DNA of 64,000 nt from Elusimicrobiota bacterium. Lineage in GTDB: Bacteria; Elusimicrobiota; Elusimicrobia; FEN-1173. Shown piece by piece: positions 1 to 7,910 of the stretch (positions are counted from its first letter, which is position 1; each line of letters opens with the position of its first letter). A program made the translations under genes and the position numbers. The notes under the pieces are model-generated. The model saw only the letters and a list, made by a program, of their open reading frames with translations, searched no databases and was not told the origin of the DNA. The stretch spans positions 1,302,001 through 1,366,000 of the forward strand of contig JADKHR010000001.1 in assembly GCA_016721625.1 (NCBI GenBank), read 5' to 3'.

Positions 1-403
1 CACGGACTACGCCGCGGCGAGCGGAACCCCCGTGGTTTCCGTCGGCGACGGGACCGTTCTTTTCCAAGGGAGGTCCGGGGGATTGGGCAATTTGGTGAAA
101 GTCCGACACAACGCGACCTACACCACTTATTACGGGCATTTATCCCGGTTCGCCAAGGGAGTGGGCGCCGGAACGAGGGTCCGGCAGGGACAAGTGGTCG
201 GTTATGTGGGGTCCACGGGGCTCTCCACGGGACCGCACCTCCATTTCGAGGTGCTCAAGAACGGGACGACCGTTAATTTTCTAACCTTGAAAATGCCGGC
301 CATGGGGTCGGTGCCGAAAGGACGGATGAAAGCCTTTGAACAAAAGCGCGACCAGGTCCTTCCTCCTCTCGAACAACAGCTAGCCGTCCTTTCGAAAAAC
401 TAA
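1..403 (+). CDS. M23 (LytM-type) metallopeptidase, 5'-truncated by window edge
   Basis: The reading frame is open from the first bases of the window (TDYAAASGTPV), so the gene starts upstream. The visible part is the C-terminal zinc peptidase domain of the M23 family: a D-Y-A-A-x-x-G-T-P-V segment carrying the metal-binding Asp, then a YGHLS segment, then the H-x-H signature in GPHLHFEV. M23 enzymes cut peptide bridges in peptidoglycan; regulators such as NlpD and EnvC share the fold. Both the Asp and the HxH are intact, so an active enzyme is likely. About 45 residues follow the catalytic core, with a charged helical tail. Its stop codon overlaps the convergent stop of the next gene by a few bases. 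Confidence 0.85.
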   Translation, partial: TDYAAASGTPVVSVGDGTVLFQGRSGGLGNLVKVRHNATYTTYYGHLSRFAKGVGAGTRVRQGQVVGYVGSTGLSTGPHLHFEVLKNGTTVNFLTLKMPAMGSVPKGRMKAFEQKRDQVLPPLEQQLAVLSKN

Positions 404-906
404 AAGCCCACCGCCGCTGAAATCTCCTGAACCGCCGTCCGAAGCTGGGCCATTTTCTTGCTGACGTTCCCAAAAGCCCGAAGATGTCCCTCGTCAAAAA
501 CCAAATGCATCACTTCTCTGTATTTCCAAGGAGCCTGAAATCCCCGGGGGCGGAGAAGTTCCCATTGGAACCCCCTCCCCAAAAGCAGTTCCCCGCTCCA
601 GGGGACAAAGGTGTTGAGATCCGTGTAGAGTAATCCCGGACGCCCCCCTGGATCTTCTTCCTGAATCGGGCTTTGACCGGCCAGAACAGGCGGGAGCCTT
701 TGGCGGGTCCAGTAACGGAGTTCCGTTATTTGAAGGTCGTCGCCCACGAGACGATAACCGGCCAAGGTCCCCCGCTGGCAACCGGTATGGGGAGCGTAGG
801 GTTCCAATCCCCACCCCAAAGCGGACAAAGGCCGATGGGGGGTGCACCGGGCGACATCGTATTCTCGCCCCTCGAAGAAAAACCGATCGGGAAGTTGAGC
901 GCTCAT
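400..906 (-). CDS. Hypothetical protein, 168 aa
   Basis: I do not recognise the family. The frame is open for a further 45 codons upstream, but the start MSAQLPDRFFFEGREYD at 906 is preferred because AAGGGAG lies about 7 bases before it. The protein is soluble, with no signal peptide or membrane segment, and is rich in aromatic residues and Arg. Only two cysteines are visible and no catalytic motif stands out. A TATACT -10-like hexamer sits at 935-940 on the minus strand without a clear -35. Its stop overlaps the stop of the convergent M23 gene. The Trp/Tyr-rich sequence suggests a binding protein rather than a classic enzyme, but that is only an impression. Confidence 0.6.
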   Translation of the reverse strand: MSAQLPDRFFFEGREYDVARCTPHRPLSALGWGLEPYAPHTGCQRGTLAGYRLVGDDLQITELRYWTRQRLPPVLAGQSPIQEEDPGGRPGLLYTDLNTFVPWSGELLLGRGFQWELLRPRGFQAPWKYREVMHLVFDEGHLRAFGNVSKKMAQLRTAVQEISAAVGF

Positions 907-1130
907 TTTGTTTCTCCCTTGACCAAAGGTCATTAGTATAAGGACACGGTGTGTCTCATTTTGTTTCATCCTCACCGAGACCCTCCGCACCTCACTATGC
1001 TGCGACACTTCGGCCAAACGCCTAAACACGATGATTTTCAATGATTATTGGTTTAAGCGGTGGACGGAAAGGGGAAACAGAGGAAACCCTATCCTCTTTT
1101 TAGGGCTTGCGGAAGGGAAGAAAAGCCGGG

Positions 1131-1859
1131 TTAGTCGTAGCGTTCGAAATAGATTTGTTCTTTAGGAACGTTCAGGGAGAGAAGCCGGTCGTTGACGGCC
1201 GTGATCATATTATTGAGGCCGCACATGAAAAAACTTTTTTCTTTCAGGTTTGGAACGAAAGCGGCAATTTTTTCCTGTACATACCCGCGCTCGCCTTTCC
1301 AATTCGTGTCGCGGCTCAGGGTAAAGAGCGGATGGAAACGCGGATTTTTTTTGGCCAGGTCTTCCCATTCCGCGCGATAGAGGATGTCCGGCTCGTAGCG
1401 GTGGCCGAAAATCAAATACAGTTCCCGAGGCGAGTTTCGGTGCACCAAGTCATGGATCATGGCCCGGAAAGGAGCCACGCCGGACCCCGTGGCGATGAAC
1501 ACGAAATCCCGGGACTCGTCTTTTATTAAGAAGTGACCCAGCGGCACCATGCCCTGGATTTTGTCCCCCACCTTCATGTGGTGGAGGTAGGTGGAAGAAA
1601 TGCCCCCATCCACCAGAGTCACGCAGAGTTCGAAATAATCTGTGTGCCAGGGGGAAGAGGCGATGGAATAGGCCCGCCGCCGCACGCCGTCCGCGTGGGG
1701 AATGAAGAGTTGGGCGTATTGCCCGGCGTGGAACTTGAGCGTCTTCCCCGGCGGGAGGGAGAACCGTAAATGCTTGTCGCGGGGAGCGATGTCGCGGGTC
1801 TCCACCAGGGTCAGGTCGTAGGTGTCAAAAGCGCGCTTGCGTTCCGGGGTGTCCGACAT
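1131..1859 (-). CDS. FAD/NAD(P)-binding oxidoreductase, ferredoxin-NADP reductase family
   Basis: A 242-residue two-domain flavoprotein. Residues 10-110 form the FAD barrel, with the RRAYS isoalloxazine/phosphate motif at 61-65. Residues 118-242 form the NAD(P) domain, with GSGVAP at 125-130 and the C-terminal FERYD end seen in FNR/flavodoxin reductases. There is no fused ferredoxin or globin domain, so it is a stand-alone electron shuttle between NAD(P)H and a flavodoxin or ferredoxin. The start ATG has AAGGAGAG upstream. It stands alone, flanked by same-strand genes with gaps, and has its own promoter-like sequence at 1893-1921. Substrate preference (NADH or NADPH) cannot be read from the sequence. 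Confidence 0.87.
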   Translation of the reverse strand: MSDTPERKRAFDTYDLTLVETRDIAPRDKHLRFSLPPGKTLKFHAGQYAQLFIPHADGVRRRAYSIASSPWHTDYFELCVTLVDGGISSTYLHHMKVGDKIQGMVPLGHFLIKDESRDFVFIATGSGVAPFRAMIHDLVHRNSPRELYLIFGHRYEPDILYRAEWEDLAKKNPRFHPLFTLSRDTNWKGERGYVQEKIAAFVPNLKEKSFFMCGLNNMITAVNDRLLSLNVPKEQIYFERYD

Positions 1860-1892
1860 GGAAACTCTCCTTCTTTCTGGAATCCGCAGATA

Positions 1893-1921
1893 ACTTTATC
1901 GGACCGGAAGCGATCCCGCAA
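1893..1921 (-). promoter_or_regulatory. Putative sigma-70 promoter of the FNR-like gene
   Basis: On the minus strand TTGCGG and TAAAGT are separated by exactly 17 bases, about 33 bases upstream of the start codon. Each hexamer matches four of six consensus bases. Prediction by eye only. Confidence 0.4.
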
Positions 1922-1998
1922 GGGGGTTCGGCTAAAGGTAAAAACCATAACCACCGAAACCAACGGGGCCTCGCGAGGAGGACCGATCAGCCTAAAGA

Positions 1999-2751
1999 TC
2001 AGTCGAGGCGGATTTCCTTGACGGTGTAGGAAAAGGAACGGGAAAAAGCCGCGTCTCGCTGAAAAACGAAATACCGAAAAACGCCATCGTCTTCCGGAAG
2101 GACATAGATTTCTTCGTCCAAATCCAGGGCCTTCTCGCGCGCGGGCGCCACGCCGAAGATCACCTGGGTTTGCCGGAACGCCGCGTCCCGCGCGTGGAAG
2201 CGCCCGTAACGCCCGTTGGGGGAAAGGGTCAACTCGTGGATCTGGGCGCGGGGTTCGGAACGAAAGAGGACCTTTCCCGTCTGAGTTTCGCGGGCCACCG
2301 CTCGGACACCCGTCTCCCGCCCTTCGTTTCGACAGACGAGGAGGACGGTCTTTCCATCATCTGAAAAACGCAAGGGATCCACCTCGCTGAGTCCCTCCGC
2401 CTGCCAAAGAGAGGTCCCCGTTCCGTCGTAGAAGCGCACAGAGGCCAAGCCTTCCGCCCCGTTCGCACGAGGAACGGACGGAAAGGTCACCACGGCGGCG
2501 TAGTTTCGCCCGGGGGAGAGGAACGCCGCGTCTTGTTTTTGAACCCGGTTTTCCACCGCGGGATCGGAGGAGGCCGATCCCCCCGACTCGGACACGAGGG
2601 GAATTCGTTTGACCAGCTTTCCTCGGGCGTTCCGAAACGCCACCGTCCCGGCCTCCACCGATATCCGGGGTTTCACCGCGCCCTGGGCCGGCCCGACCAG
2701 GAGGGCCCCGGCGAAAAAAACCATTCCCAAACCGGCCGAACCTTTTTTCAT
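1999..2751 (-). CDS. Exported protein of unknown function, possible beta-propeller, 250 aa
   Basis: An N-terminal signal peptide is visible (MKKGSAGLGMVFFAGALLVGPAQG, split here as a Lys-rich start, hydrophobic core and A-x-G type cleavage region), so the protein is secreted. The rest is beta-rich with repeated units such as RFSDDGKTVLLV and TLSPNGRYGRFHA. These resemble the SPDG strands of WD40/TolB-like propellers, although only two to three blades are apparent. It follows the VWA lipoprotein by 25 bases on the same strand and is probably the third gene of that operon. The function is unknown, and no catalytic residues are evident. Confidence 0.7.
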   Translation of the reverse strand: MKKGSAGLGMVFFAGALLVGPAQGAVKPRISVEAGTVAFRNARGKLVKRIPLVSESGGSASSDPAVENRVQKQDAAFLSPGRNYAAVVTFPSVPRANGAEGLASVRFYDGTGTSLWQAEGLSEVDPLRFSDDGKTVLLVCRNEGRETGVRAVARETQTGKVLFRSEPRAQIHELTLSPNGRYGRFHARDAAFRQTQVIFGVAPAREKALDLDEEIYVLPEDDGVFRYFVFQRDAAFSRSFSYTVKEIRLD

Positions 2752-2776
2752 TGGCTCTCGCTCCGTCCGAATAGGC

Positions 2777-3556
2777 CTAAGAACCGGTCACCCGCCGGCT
2801 TCGGGTGGCGAAATCCACGTTGTCTTTTAACCAAAGGAAGAATTTCTCCTGCTGCTCCACCGGCTTCCCGGCGTCCCAGGTGGAGGGATCCTTCCAATAG
2901 GTCATGACCGCCGCGTCCTGGGTCCACACTTTGACCCTTCGACGGGGCACCTGGTCCTGCCACCGCCTCCCCGTCTCCGCGTCCGTATACAACAAGCGCA
3001 CGGTCACGTTCCGGGAAAGGTTTTCCAGCGGCTCCAGGGAGATGGCCCCGTAATTCGGCTTTTGTCCGCTCACGGCCGACTTGCCGTCCGAAAGCATGAC
3101 GATGGAAATGGGCCGGAGCACCAGGTTCTTGTTCCGCACGGTTTCCGCCACCTGTTCAAAGAAGGCGTTGAAGTCCGTGAGCGGGTTGGTGTTTTTCTTT
3201 GCAAACAACTCCCGCAATTGCTTTTCAATTTCCTCGACGGATTTTCCCTGGACGGTTTGTTTCGGGAAAAAGGTCTTCGGTTCTCCGGGCTTGGCCCCGC
3301 CGATGGAGGCGATGAAGAGCGCGTCCGGGACCTCCAACCCTCCCGCCCCGGTCAAGTGGGCGTAGAGGTAGCGGGAGAGAAAGGCGAGCGCGTCATCGAA
3401 GTTCGGCCCGTGGACGAAGGACCCGCTGATGTCCACGCCGACAAAGAGGGCCAAGCGGGGCCGGAGGGCGCCGCCCGGCTCGGGCGCGCAGGCCGCCAAA
3501 ACCAGGGCCGCGGTCAAGGCCGCCGCCCCGCGCCGCCACATCGATGTTCGGGCCAT
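2777..3556 (-). CDS. VWA-like domain lipoprotein, 259 aa
   Basis: The signal sequence ends in a lipobox (V-L-A-A-C, Cys23), so this is a lipoprotein. Right after it comes FVGVDISGSF, the D-x-S-x-S metal-ion-dependent adhesion site at residues 42-46. VMLSDGKSA later in the chain could supply the distal MIDAS aspartate. This fits a von Willebrand factor A-type fold used for protein-protein contact. Its start is 2 bases after the stop of the polytopic membrane protein upstream, so they are probably translated together. The partner is unknown. The spacing DALAFLSRYLYAHL resembles VWA helix 1. Confidence 0.75.
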   Translation of the reverse strand: MARTSMWRRGAAALTAALVLAACAPEPGGALRPRLALFVGVDISGSFVHGPNFDDALAFLSRYLYAHLTGAGGLEVPDALFIASIGGAKPGEPKTFFPKQTVQGKSVEEIEKQLRELFAKKNTNPLTDFNAFFEQVAETVRNKNLVLRPISIVMLSDGKSAVSGQKPNYGAISLEPLENLSRNVTVRLLYTDAETGRRWQDQVPRRRVKVWTQDAAVMTYWKDPSTWDAGKPVEQQEKFFLWLKDNVDFATRSRRVTGS

Positions 3557-3558
3557 GG

Positions 3559-4785
3559 CTATTCCTCCCCCGGGGAGGTCGTGAGTTTCGCCCGGGACAC
3601 CGTGTGGAGCCGGGTCCGGGAATGGGCCATTTCATCTATGCTCTTGAAAGGAAGATCGAAGAGGTGTTGACCGGCGATGGCCAAGGTCAGGAAGTTGATG
3701 GCCGCCCCGATCACCTGCATGGGCGGAATAATGAAGGCGCCGATGACGGCCTCCCCCTGTTTCTTCAGTTCTCCCAGCTCGTCCCGAATTTGCTGGACGA
3801 AAGCCAGGGTGATGGCCAGGGCCTCGGCTTCCTCCTTGGGTTTTTCCCCCTTCTTCCCGGACTGGACCCCCGCGCCGCGGATCATGGACATGAGGGTCGG
3901 GGTTCCGTGGGAGGCGAACAGAAACCACGACACGCCGCGCACGCCAAACCAGGCCAGCCCGGCGATGGAGAGCGTGCCCACGATCCCCATTTCAAACTTC
4001 CCCCCGGAATGTTGGGCGAACCAAGGGACGAGCGCGTCGACGAATTCCCGGTAGAGGAACATCACTTCAACGAACAGCACCACCACTTCGATCAAACCGA
4101 TCTTGATCATGCCCCCGATGTTCTTGGCTTTCATGTTCTCGGTCCAGGTGGAGAGCACCGCGTAGCTCCCGAGCACGATAAAGAGGAGAAAGAGGAACAG
4201 CGGCACCCGCACCATGGCCTCCGTGAGGTCCTTGCCGGTCATGTTGCTGAAGGTATCCAAAACCAGCGGGGTGGTGACGTAGGTGAAAATGGTCGCCTCC
4301 AGAAGGCTCCAAAACACCGTCAACGCCACCGCGATCCAGGGCGTGCCGGGGCTCAACATGTTGTCCCCGATGGCCCGGATCACCCGGAGCGGCAGAAGAA
4401 AGAGGTCCGTCAACAACGTCCACACCCCCAACACCGCCAAGCGGGCCACCGCGTAGAGATACATAAAGAAGACAAATACGAAGTGGAACATCCCGGCCCA
4501 AAAAGCGAGCACGGCCCGGCCTAAATCCCACCAGGTCATGAGGAGCGCCACCAGAAACTCTTTTCGTTTCTGGCGGAAGATCGAGGCCAGAACGCAAAAA
4601 TTGGTCACCCAGAGCGCAATCAAAAGCGCCCCGCCCGGCATCAAGAGGAAGAGAAGTTTCGGCACCCGCCACCCGAGGGCATCCCCGGCGCCCCAGAGCC
4701 ATTTCAACAAAGTTTCTTGAAAAAAGACGGGGTAAAGGAAGGCGGTGAGAATGAATTTCGTTATTCCGTTCGAACTTTCAAACAT
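3559..4785 (-). CDS. Polytopic inner-membrane protein, 408 aa, unknown function
   Basis: About eight hydrophobic segments span the first three quarters, for example LLFLLMPGGALLIALWV and FVFVFFMYLYAVARLAVLG. A Lys/Glu-rich cytoplasmic stretch follows at about 325-345, then a final amphipathic/hydrophobic region. The frame is open 44 codons further upstream, but the start MFESSNGITKF has a clear GAGGTGG ribosome site 6 bases ahead. I do not recognise the family. It is first in an apparent operon with the VWA lipoprotein and the exported protein, so a membrane scaffold or transporter working with an extracytoplasmic VWA protein is plausible. No ATPase or substrate-binding motif is visible. Confidence 0.75.
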   Translation of the reverse strand: MFESSNGITKFILTAFLYPVFFQETLLKWLWGAGDALGWRVPKLLFLLMPGGALLIALWVTNFCVLASIFRQKRKEFLVALLMTWWDLGRAVLAFWAGMFHFVFVFFMYLYAVARLAVLGVWTLLTDLFLLPLRVIRAIGDNMLSPGTPWIAVALTVFWSLLEATIFTYVTTPLVLDTFSNMTGKDLTEAMVRVPLFLFLLFIVLGSYAVLSTWTENMKAKNIGGMIKIGLIEVVVLFVEVMFLYREFVDALVPWFAQHSGGKFEMGIVGTLSIAGLAWFGVRGVSWFLFASHGTPTLMSMIRGAGVQSGKKGEKPKEEAEALAITLAFVQQIRDELGELKKQGEAVIGAFIIPPMQVIGAAINFLTLAIAGQHLFDLPFKSIDEMAHSRTRLHTVSRAKLTTSPGEE

Positions 4786-4948
4786 GGCGGCCACCTCGGG
4801 GCACAAGGATCCGTCGCTTCGATCGCTGACGGAGAACACGAGCCGTGCGGTTTTCTTTGCGGACTCAAAAAACAGAGTCCCACCGGCACCGGGCCAGTAT
4901 AGCCCCGGGTCGCTCAAATTTCAATGACTTATTGGAAGGGAAGGAAAG

Positions 4949-5248
4949 TTAAAGAATCTCGTAATCGAGGGCCAGGACGGCCTCGCTCACGGGTTTCACG
5001 TATTGCTCCACCACGGCCACATGGGCCGGATGGACGACGTACGCCTCCAGGGCCGGCCGGTCCTTGAAACGAACGACGAACCCATGGGTGTAGCCTTGGG
5101 CGCGGGCGGAGAAGTTCACCCCCGCCGAAGCCTGAAGGATTCCGGGAATACGGTCCCGAAGAGCCAGGAGGTTCCGAAGAAGCGCCTCCTTCTGAATTTC
5201 GGGCGCATCGGATTTAAGTTTAAAAAGGACGACGTGTTCGACGGCCAT
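4949..5248 (-). CDS. Dabb-domain (stress-responsive alpha/beta barrel) protein
   Basis: 99 residues, matching the usual length of one Dabb domain. HVVLFKLK at the N terminus, then GFVVRFKDRPALEAYVVHPAH and VVEQYVKPV, are the typical beta strand and helix signatures of this dimeric ferredoxin-like barrel. Members range from plant stress proteins to small cyclases and monooxygenase-like proteins, so no reaction can be assigned. It starts 3 bases after the stop of the small coiled-coil protein upstream, so the two are co-transcribed. Confidence 0.85.
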   Translation of the reverse strand: MAVEHVVLFKLKSDAPEIQKEALLRNLLALRDRIPGILQASAGVNFSARAQGYTHGFVVRFKDRPALEAYVVHPAHVAVVEQYVKPVSEAVLALDYEIL

Positions 5249-5251
5249 GGA

Positions 5252-5491
5252 TCAGGCCTTCCAACGCCGCGGGAGGTCCGCCGCGGGCCGCGCCGGCGCG
5301 CGCACCGTGGCGGGCTGGGGCTGGGGTTGGGCTTTCGGGACCGCCAGCATCTCGTTCAGCAATCGCCGCAGGTACCGCACCTCGGCCTCCAACTCGCCGA
5401 TCCGGGCCGCTTTGGCCTGGACGGCTTGCCGCATCAATTCCTGCTCCGCCAACCGCAGATCCCGCACATCTTCTTCTTCCAGGACGTTCAT
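5252..5491 (-). CDS. Small coiled-coil protein, 79 aa, unknown function
   Basis: The start MNVLEEEDVRDLRL is chosen because GAGG sits 8 bases ahead; the frame extends upstream without support. Residues 5-50 form a long amphipathic helix with heptad spacing (RLAEQELMRQAVQAKAARIGE, written here in part), followed by a Gln/Pro and Ala/Arg-rich tail. It shares an operon with the Dabb protein. A cytoplasmic oligomerising adaptor is possible; there is no family match that I recognise. Confidence 0.6.
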   Translation of the reverse strand: MNVLEEEDVRDLRLAEQELMRQAVQAKAARIGELEAEVRYLRRLLNEMLAVPKAQPQPQPATVRAPARPAADLPRRWKA

Positions 5492-5558
5492 CGCCATCAC
5501 CTCGCTTGGGTTGCTCCACCTACTTACCTCACATTCCGAAAATTCGCCAGGGGGGGCC

Positions 5559-5589
5559 AAAAAAAAACCCGCTGTCGGGAGACAGCGGG
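5559..5589 (-). terminator. Intrinsic terminator, minus strand
   Basis: A perfect 9-bp stem CCCGCTGTC/GACAGCGGG with a 4-base loop is followed, on the minus strand, by nine T residues. The only minus-strand sequence upstream of it is the short unit starting near 5735, which it appears to end. Confidence 0.85.
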
Positions 5590-5620
5590 CGTCGGGTTTC
5601 CTGAATCTTCAGCGAACTTT

Positions 5621-5731
5621 TTAGAAGGATCGCCTCCCCGACACCCCTGCCCCATGAATCGAGGCGAGGCCCCAACGGGTATAAACCCGGCGGGCGCACA
5701 TGGTCATCGGCTTGAGGAATCCTTTTTTCAT
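5621..5731 (-). CDS. Possible 36-residue leaderless small protein (or non-coding transcript)
   Basis: Between a strong minus-strand promoter (5741-5769) and a strong terminator (5559-5589) lies an ORF of 36 codons. It begins MKKGFLKPMTMCARR and ends GVSGRRSF. The ATG is only 9 bases downstream of the TACAAT box, so a transcript would be nearly leaderless, and there is no Shine-Dalgarno sequence. The peptide is basic (eight Lys/Arg) with one Cys. The RNA also folds: a 5-bp hairpin CGGGT-TTAT-ACCCG and a longer TCGCCTC/GAGGCGA pair lie inside it. It may therefore be a small RNA rather than an mRNA. The transcription unit itself is better supported than the peptide. Confidence 0.4.
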   Translation of the reverse strand: MKKGFLKPMTMCARRVYTRWGLASIHGAGVSGRRSF

Positions 5732-5740
5732 AACGGGCAC

Positions 5741-5769
5741 ATTGTAGCATGGACCGGGGCCCTTGCCAA
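5741..5769 (-). promoter_or_regulatory. Strong sigma-70-type promoter, minus strand
   Basis: TTGGCA and TACAAT are separated by 17 bases on the minus strand, each matching five of six consensus bases. It would transcribe leftwards through the 36-codon ORF to the terminator at 5559-5589, giving an RNA of about 175 bases. Its -35 box overlaps the -35 box of the divergent lpoB promoter. Confidence 0.7.
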
Positions 5770-5791
5770 GGGGAGGTTTATGGACTAGACT
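5763..5791 (+). promoter_or_regulatory. Promoter of the lpoB lipoprotein operon
   Basis: TTGCCA and TAGACT with a 17-base spacer, ending about 28 bases before the lpoB start codon. The TTGCCA overlaps the rightmost part of the opposing promoter in the palindrome CTTGCCAAG, so polymerase binding in the two directions should be mutually exclusive. Confidence 0.6.
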
Positions 5792-5819
5792 TTCGAACAC
5801 ATTCTTTAGGAGGAACGTC

Positions 5820-6425
5820 ATGATCCCAAAACATCGCTCGTTCGTCGTCATCGGCCTGACCGGCTTTTTTGCCGCCTGCGCCACCACCCCCAAAGTCACC
5901 CGCGTCGACGTCAACGAAACCATCGATCTCTCGGGAGATTGGAACGACACCGATTCCCGCCAGGTGGCGGAGGAAATGGTGAAAGACTCCTTGGCCCGGC
6001 CGTGGTTGGGCGAATTCCAAGCCGACAAAAAAGTGAAACCCCGCGTGATCGTGGGACTCGTGGGCAACAAGAGTAGCGAACACATCAACACCGAGACCTT
6101 TGTGAAAGACCTGGAGCGGGAACTTACCAATTCCGGTCAAGTCCGGTTTGTGGCTTCCAAGGAACAGCGAGAAGAGATCCGGGAGGAGCGCACGGACCAA
6201 GCGAAAAACGCCTCGATCAAAACCGCCAAAAGCATGGGCCAGGAATATGGGGCCGATTTCATGTTGAAAGGCCAGATCAACACCATTGAAGACCAGGCGG
6301 GCAAACAACAGCTCAAATATTACCAGGTTGAGCTGGAAATGATCGACATGCTCACCAACGAAAAGGTTTGGATCGGCCAGAAGAAAATCAAGAAGACCGT
6401 CATTTACCGGAAGAACAAGTTTTAA
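5820..6425 (+). CDS. lpoB: LpoB-type penicillin-binding protein activator lipoprotein
   Basis: 201 residues. The start is fixed by AGGAGG six bases upstream. The lipobox F-F-A-A-C puts the lipidated Cys at residue 20. The mature protein carries the family signature VNETIDLSGDWNDTDSRQVA, then PRVIVGLVGNKSSEHINTE and GADFMLKGQINT, as in LpoB/YcfM (COG3417). In Proteobacteria LpoB reaches from the outer membrane through peptidoglycan to activate PBP1b; here the role is inferred from family membership. The length is typical. It is the first gene of a four-gene plus-strand lipoprotein cluster and has its own promoter. Confidence 0.87.
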   Translation: MIPKHRSFVVIGLTGFFAACATTPKVTRVDVNETIDLSGDWNDTDSRQVAEEMVKDSLARPWLGEFQADKKVKPRVIVGLVGNKSSEHINTETFVKDLERELTNSGQVRFVASKEQREEIREERTDQAKNASIKTAKSMGQEYGADFMLKGQINTIEDQAGKQQLKYYQVELEMIDMLTNEKVWIGQKKIKKTVIYRKNKF

Positions 6426-6442
6426 CCGAGCCCGACCGGAAC

Positions 6443-6469
6443 GCCCGCTCTCCCGGTGGGAGAGCGGGC
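6443..6469. repeat. Intergenic palindrome (REP-like hairpin)
   Basis: A perfect 12-bp inverted repeat GCCCGCTCTCCC/GGGAGAGCGGGC with a 3-base loop, without a T tract, between lpoB and the next gene. It shares the CTCTCCC/GGGAGAG core with the hairpin at 8941-8964. Confidence 0.7.
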
Positions 6470-6499
6470 CCCGGTCCCTCGCCTAGCCCTTCCCCTCCC

Positions 6500-7891
6500 G
6501 TGCGCGGCCCCCGCCCGCTCTTCTTCGTCGCCTTCCTCCTGGTGGGTTGCGCCACGACGCTGACCCTCCGTGACCTGAACAGCTACGTCCTCAAAAATGA
6601 GTTCGCCCCCGCCGCCGAACAGGTGGAAAAATTAAAGACCGGCTACGGCGAGAAGAACGCCCTTCTTTATTACTTGGACCGGGGGATGCTCCTCCAGTTG
6701 GCGGGCCAATACGCCGACAGCAACCAGGCCTTGGAAAACGCCAAGCGGACCGCCCGAGACCTCTACACGAAAAGCCTCACCGCCCACATGAGCACGTTCC
6801 TCATCAACGACCTCATGACCCCCTACTACGGGGAAGACTTCGAGCGAGCGCTCATCCATGTGTTCTCCGCCCTCAACTACGCCGCGCTGGGAGACGGCGA
6901 AGGGGCCTTGGTGGAATGCCGCCAAGTGGACGTGTTCCTCCGGTCCCTTCGATTTGAAGGACAGCGGAACGCCTACCAAGATGACGCCTTCGCCCGCTTC
7001 CTGGCCGGACTCCTGTATGAAGACCGGGGCGAAACGAACGATGCCTACATCTCCTACATGAAAGCCCTCGAAGCCTACGACGCCTACGGCGGGTTTTACA
7101 AAACCCCCCGCCCCGAGGGGTTGGTGGAGGACGCCCTCCGGACGGCGCGCCGCCTGGGCTTCTCCGATAAAGTCGCCGAGATCCAGCGCCGGTGGGGAGG
7201 AACGCCCCCCGCCCCCGCCACGGCGGGTACCGGAGAGCTCGTGATCCTCCACTACGCCGGCCTGGGGCCCGAGAAAGTCGACTCCTTTTTTGAAATCAGC
7301 GTCTATAACGGCTGGCCTTATGTGGAACAGGTGAACGCCAAGACCCAAGACGATACCCAGGTGGAACAGGCCCGGGCGGTGTTCCGGTCCCTGGCGGCGG
7401 ACAAAATGATCCGCGTGGCTTTCCCCAAATACAACCGCCTGGCCGCCCGAATTCAATCCGCGGAAGTTCAATCCGATTCCGTTGTTTCCCGGACGGTTCT
7501 GGTGGAGGACGTGGGCGCCATCGCCGTGAAGAATCTGGAGGACCGGATCGTCCGCATCCGGGCCCGTGCCATCGCTCGGGCGGTCACCAAATACCTCCTG
7601 GCCCAAAAAGTCAGCCAGGCCGTGGAAAAAAACAATAACGAGAATTTGGGGTTTCTGGTCAAAATGGTGATGCAAGCCGCCTCCGCGGCCACCGAGGTGG
7701 CGGACAAACGGAGCTGGCGCACCCTGCCGGACCGAATCCTCATGGCCCGCCTGACCTTGCCGTCGGGGAGCCAAAACATCACCCTTCGCTTTTTGGACTC
7801 TTCCGGAACCACTGTTGAAACCCGCGAAATCAAAAACGTGCCCGTGACCGCCGGCCGAAAGTCTTTCCTAATCGTTCGAACTGCGTTATAA
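6500..7891 (+). CDS. COG3014-like lipoprotein with tetratricopeptide-type N-terminal region
   Basis: About 463 residues. The likely start is the GTG at 6500, which gives a short signal peptide with lipobox L-L-V-G-C (Cys17). The frame is open further upstream through the palindrome, which is not coding-like. Residues 20-230 consist of helical repeats (ALLYYLDRGMLLQLAGQY, SALNYAALGDGEGAL) resembling TPR units. The C-terminal half is mixed, ending in a beta region (LPSGSQNITLRFLDSSG). Proteins of this type sit next to LpoB and LPP20 proteins in many diderm genomes. The function is unknown, but the context points to envelope assembly. Confidence 0.7.
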   Translation: MRGPRPLFFVAFLLVGCATTLTLRDLNSYVLKNEFAPAAEQVEKLKTGYGEKNALLYYLDRGMLLQLAGQYADSNQALENAKRTARDLYTKSLTAHMSTFLINDLMTPYYGEDFERALIHVFSALNYAALGDGEGALVECRQVDVFLRSLRFEGQRNAYQDDAFARFLAGLLYEDRGETNDAYISYMKALEAYDAYGGFYKTPRPEGLVEDALRTARRLGFSDKVAEIQRRWGGTPPAPATAGTGELVILHYAGLGPEKVDSFFEISVYNGWPYVEQVNAKTQDDTQVEQARAVFRSLAADKMIRVAFPKYNRLAARIQSAEVQSDSVVSRTVLVEDVGAIAVKNLEDRIVRIRARAIARAVTKYLLAQKVSQAVEKNNNENLGFLVKMVMQAASAATEVADKRSWRTLPDRILMARLTLPSGSQNITLRFLDSSGTTVETREIKNVPVTAGRKSFLIVRTAL

Positions 7892-7910
7892 TGAGAAAGG
7901 AGGAACACCC

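Noticed and set aside
400..1041. Longer start (213 residues) for the first minus-strand hypothetical gene
   Set aside because: The additional 45 residues look unlike protein and the AAAGGGAG ribosome site supports the shorter start at 906.
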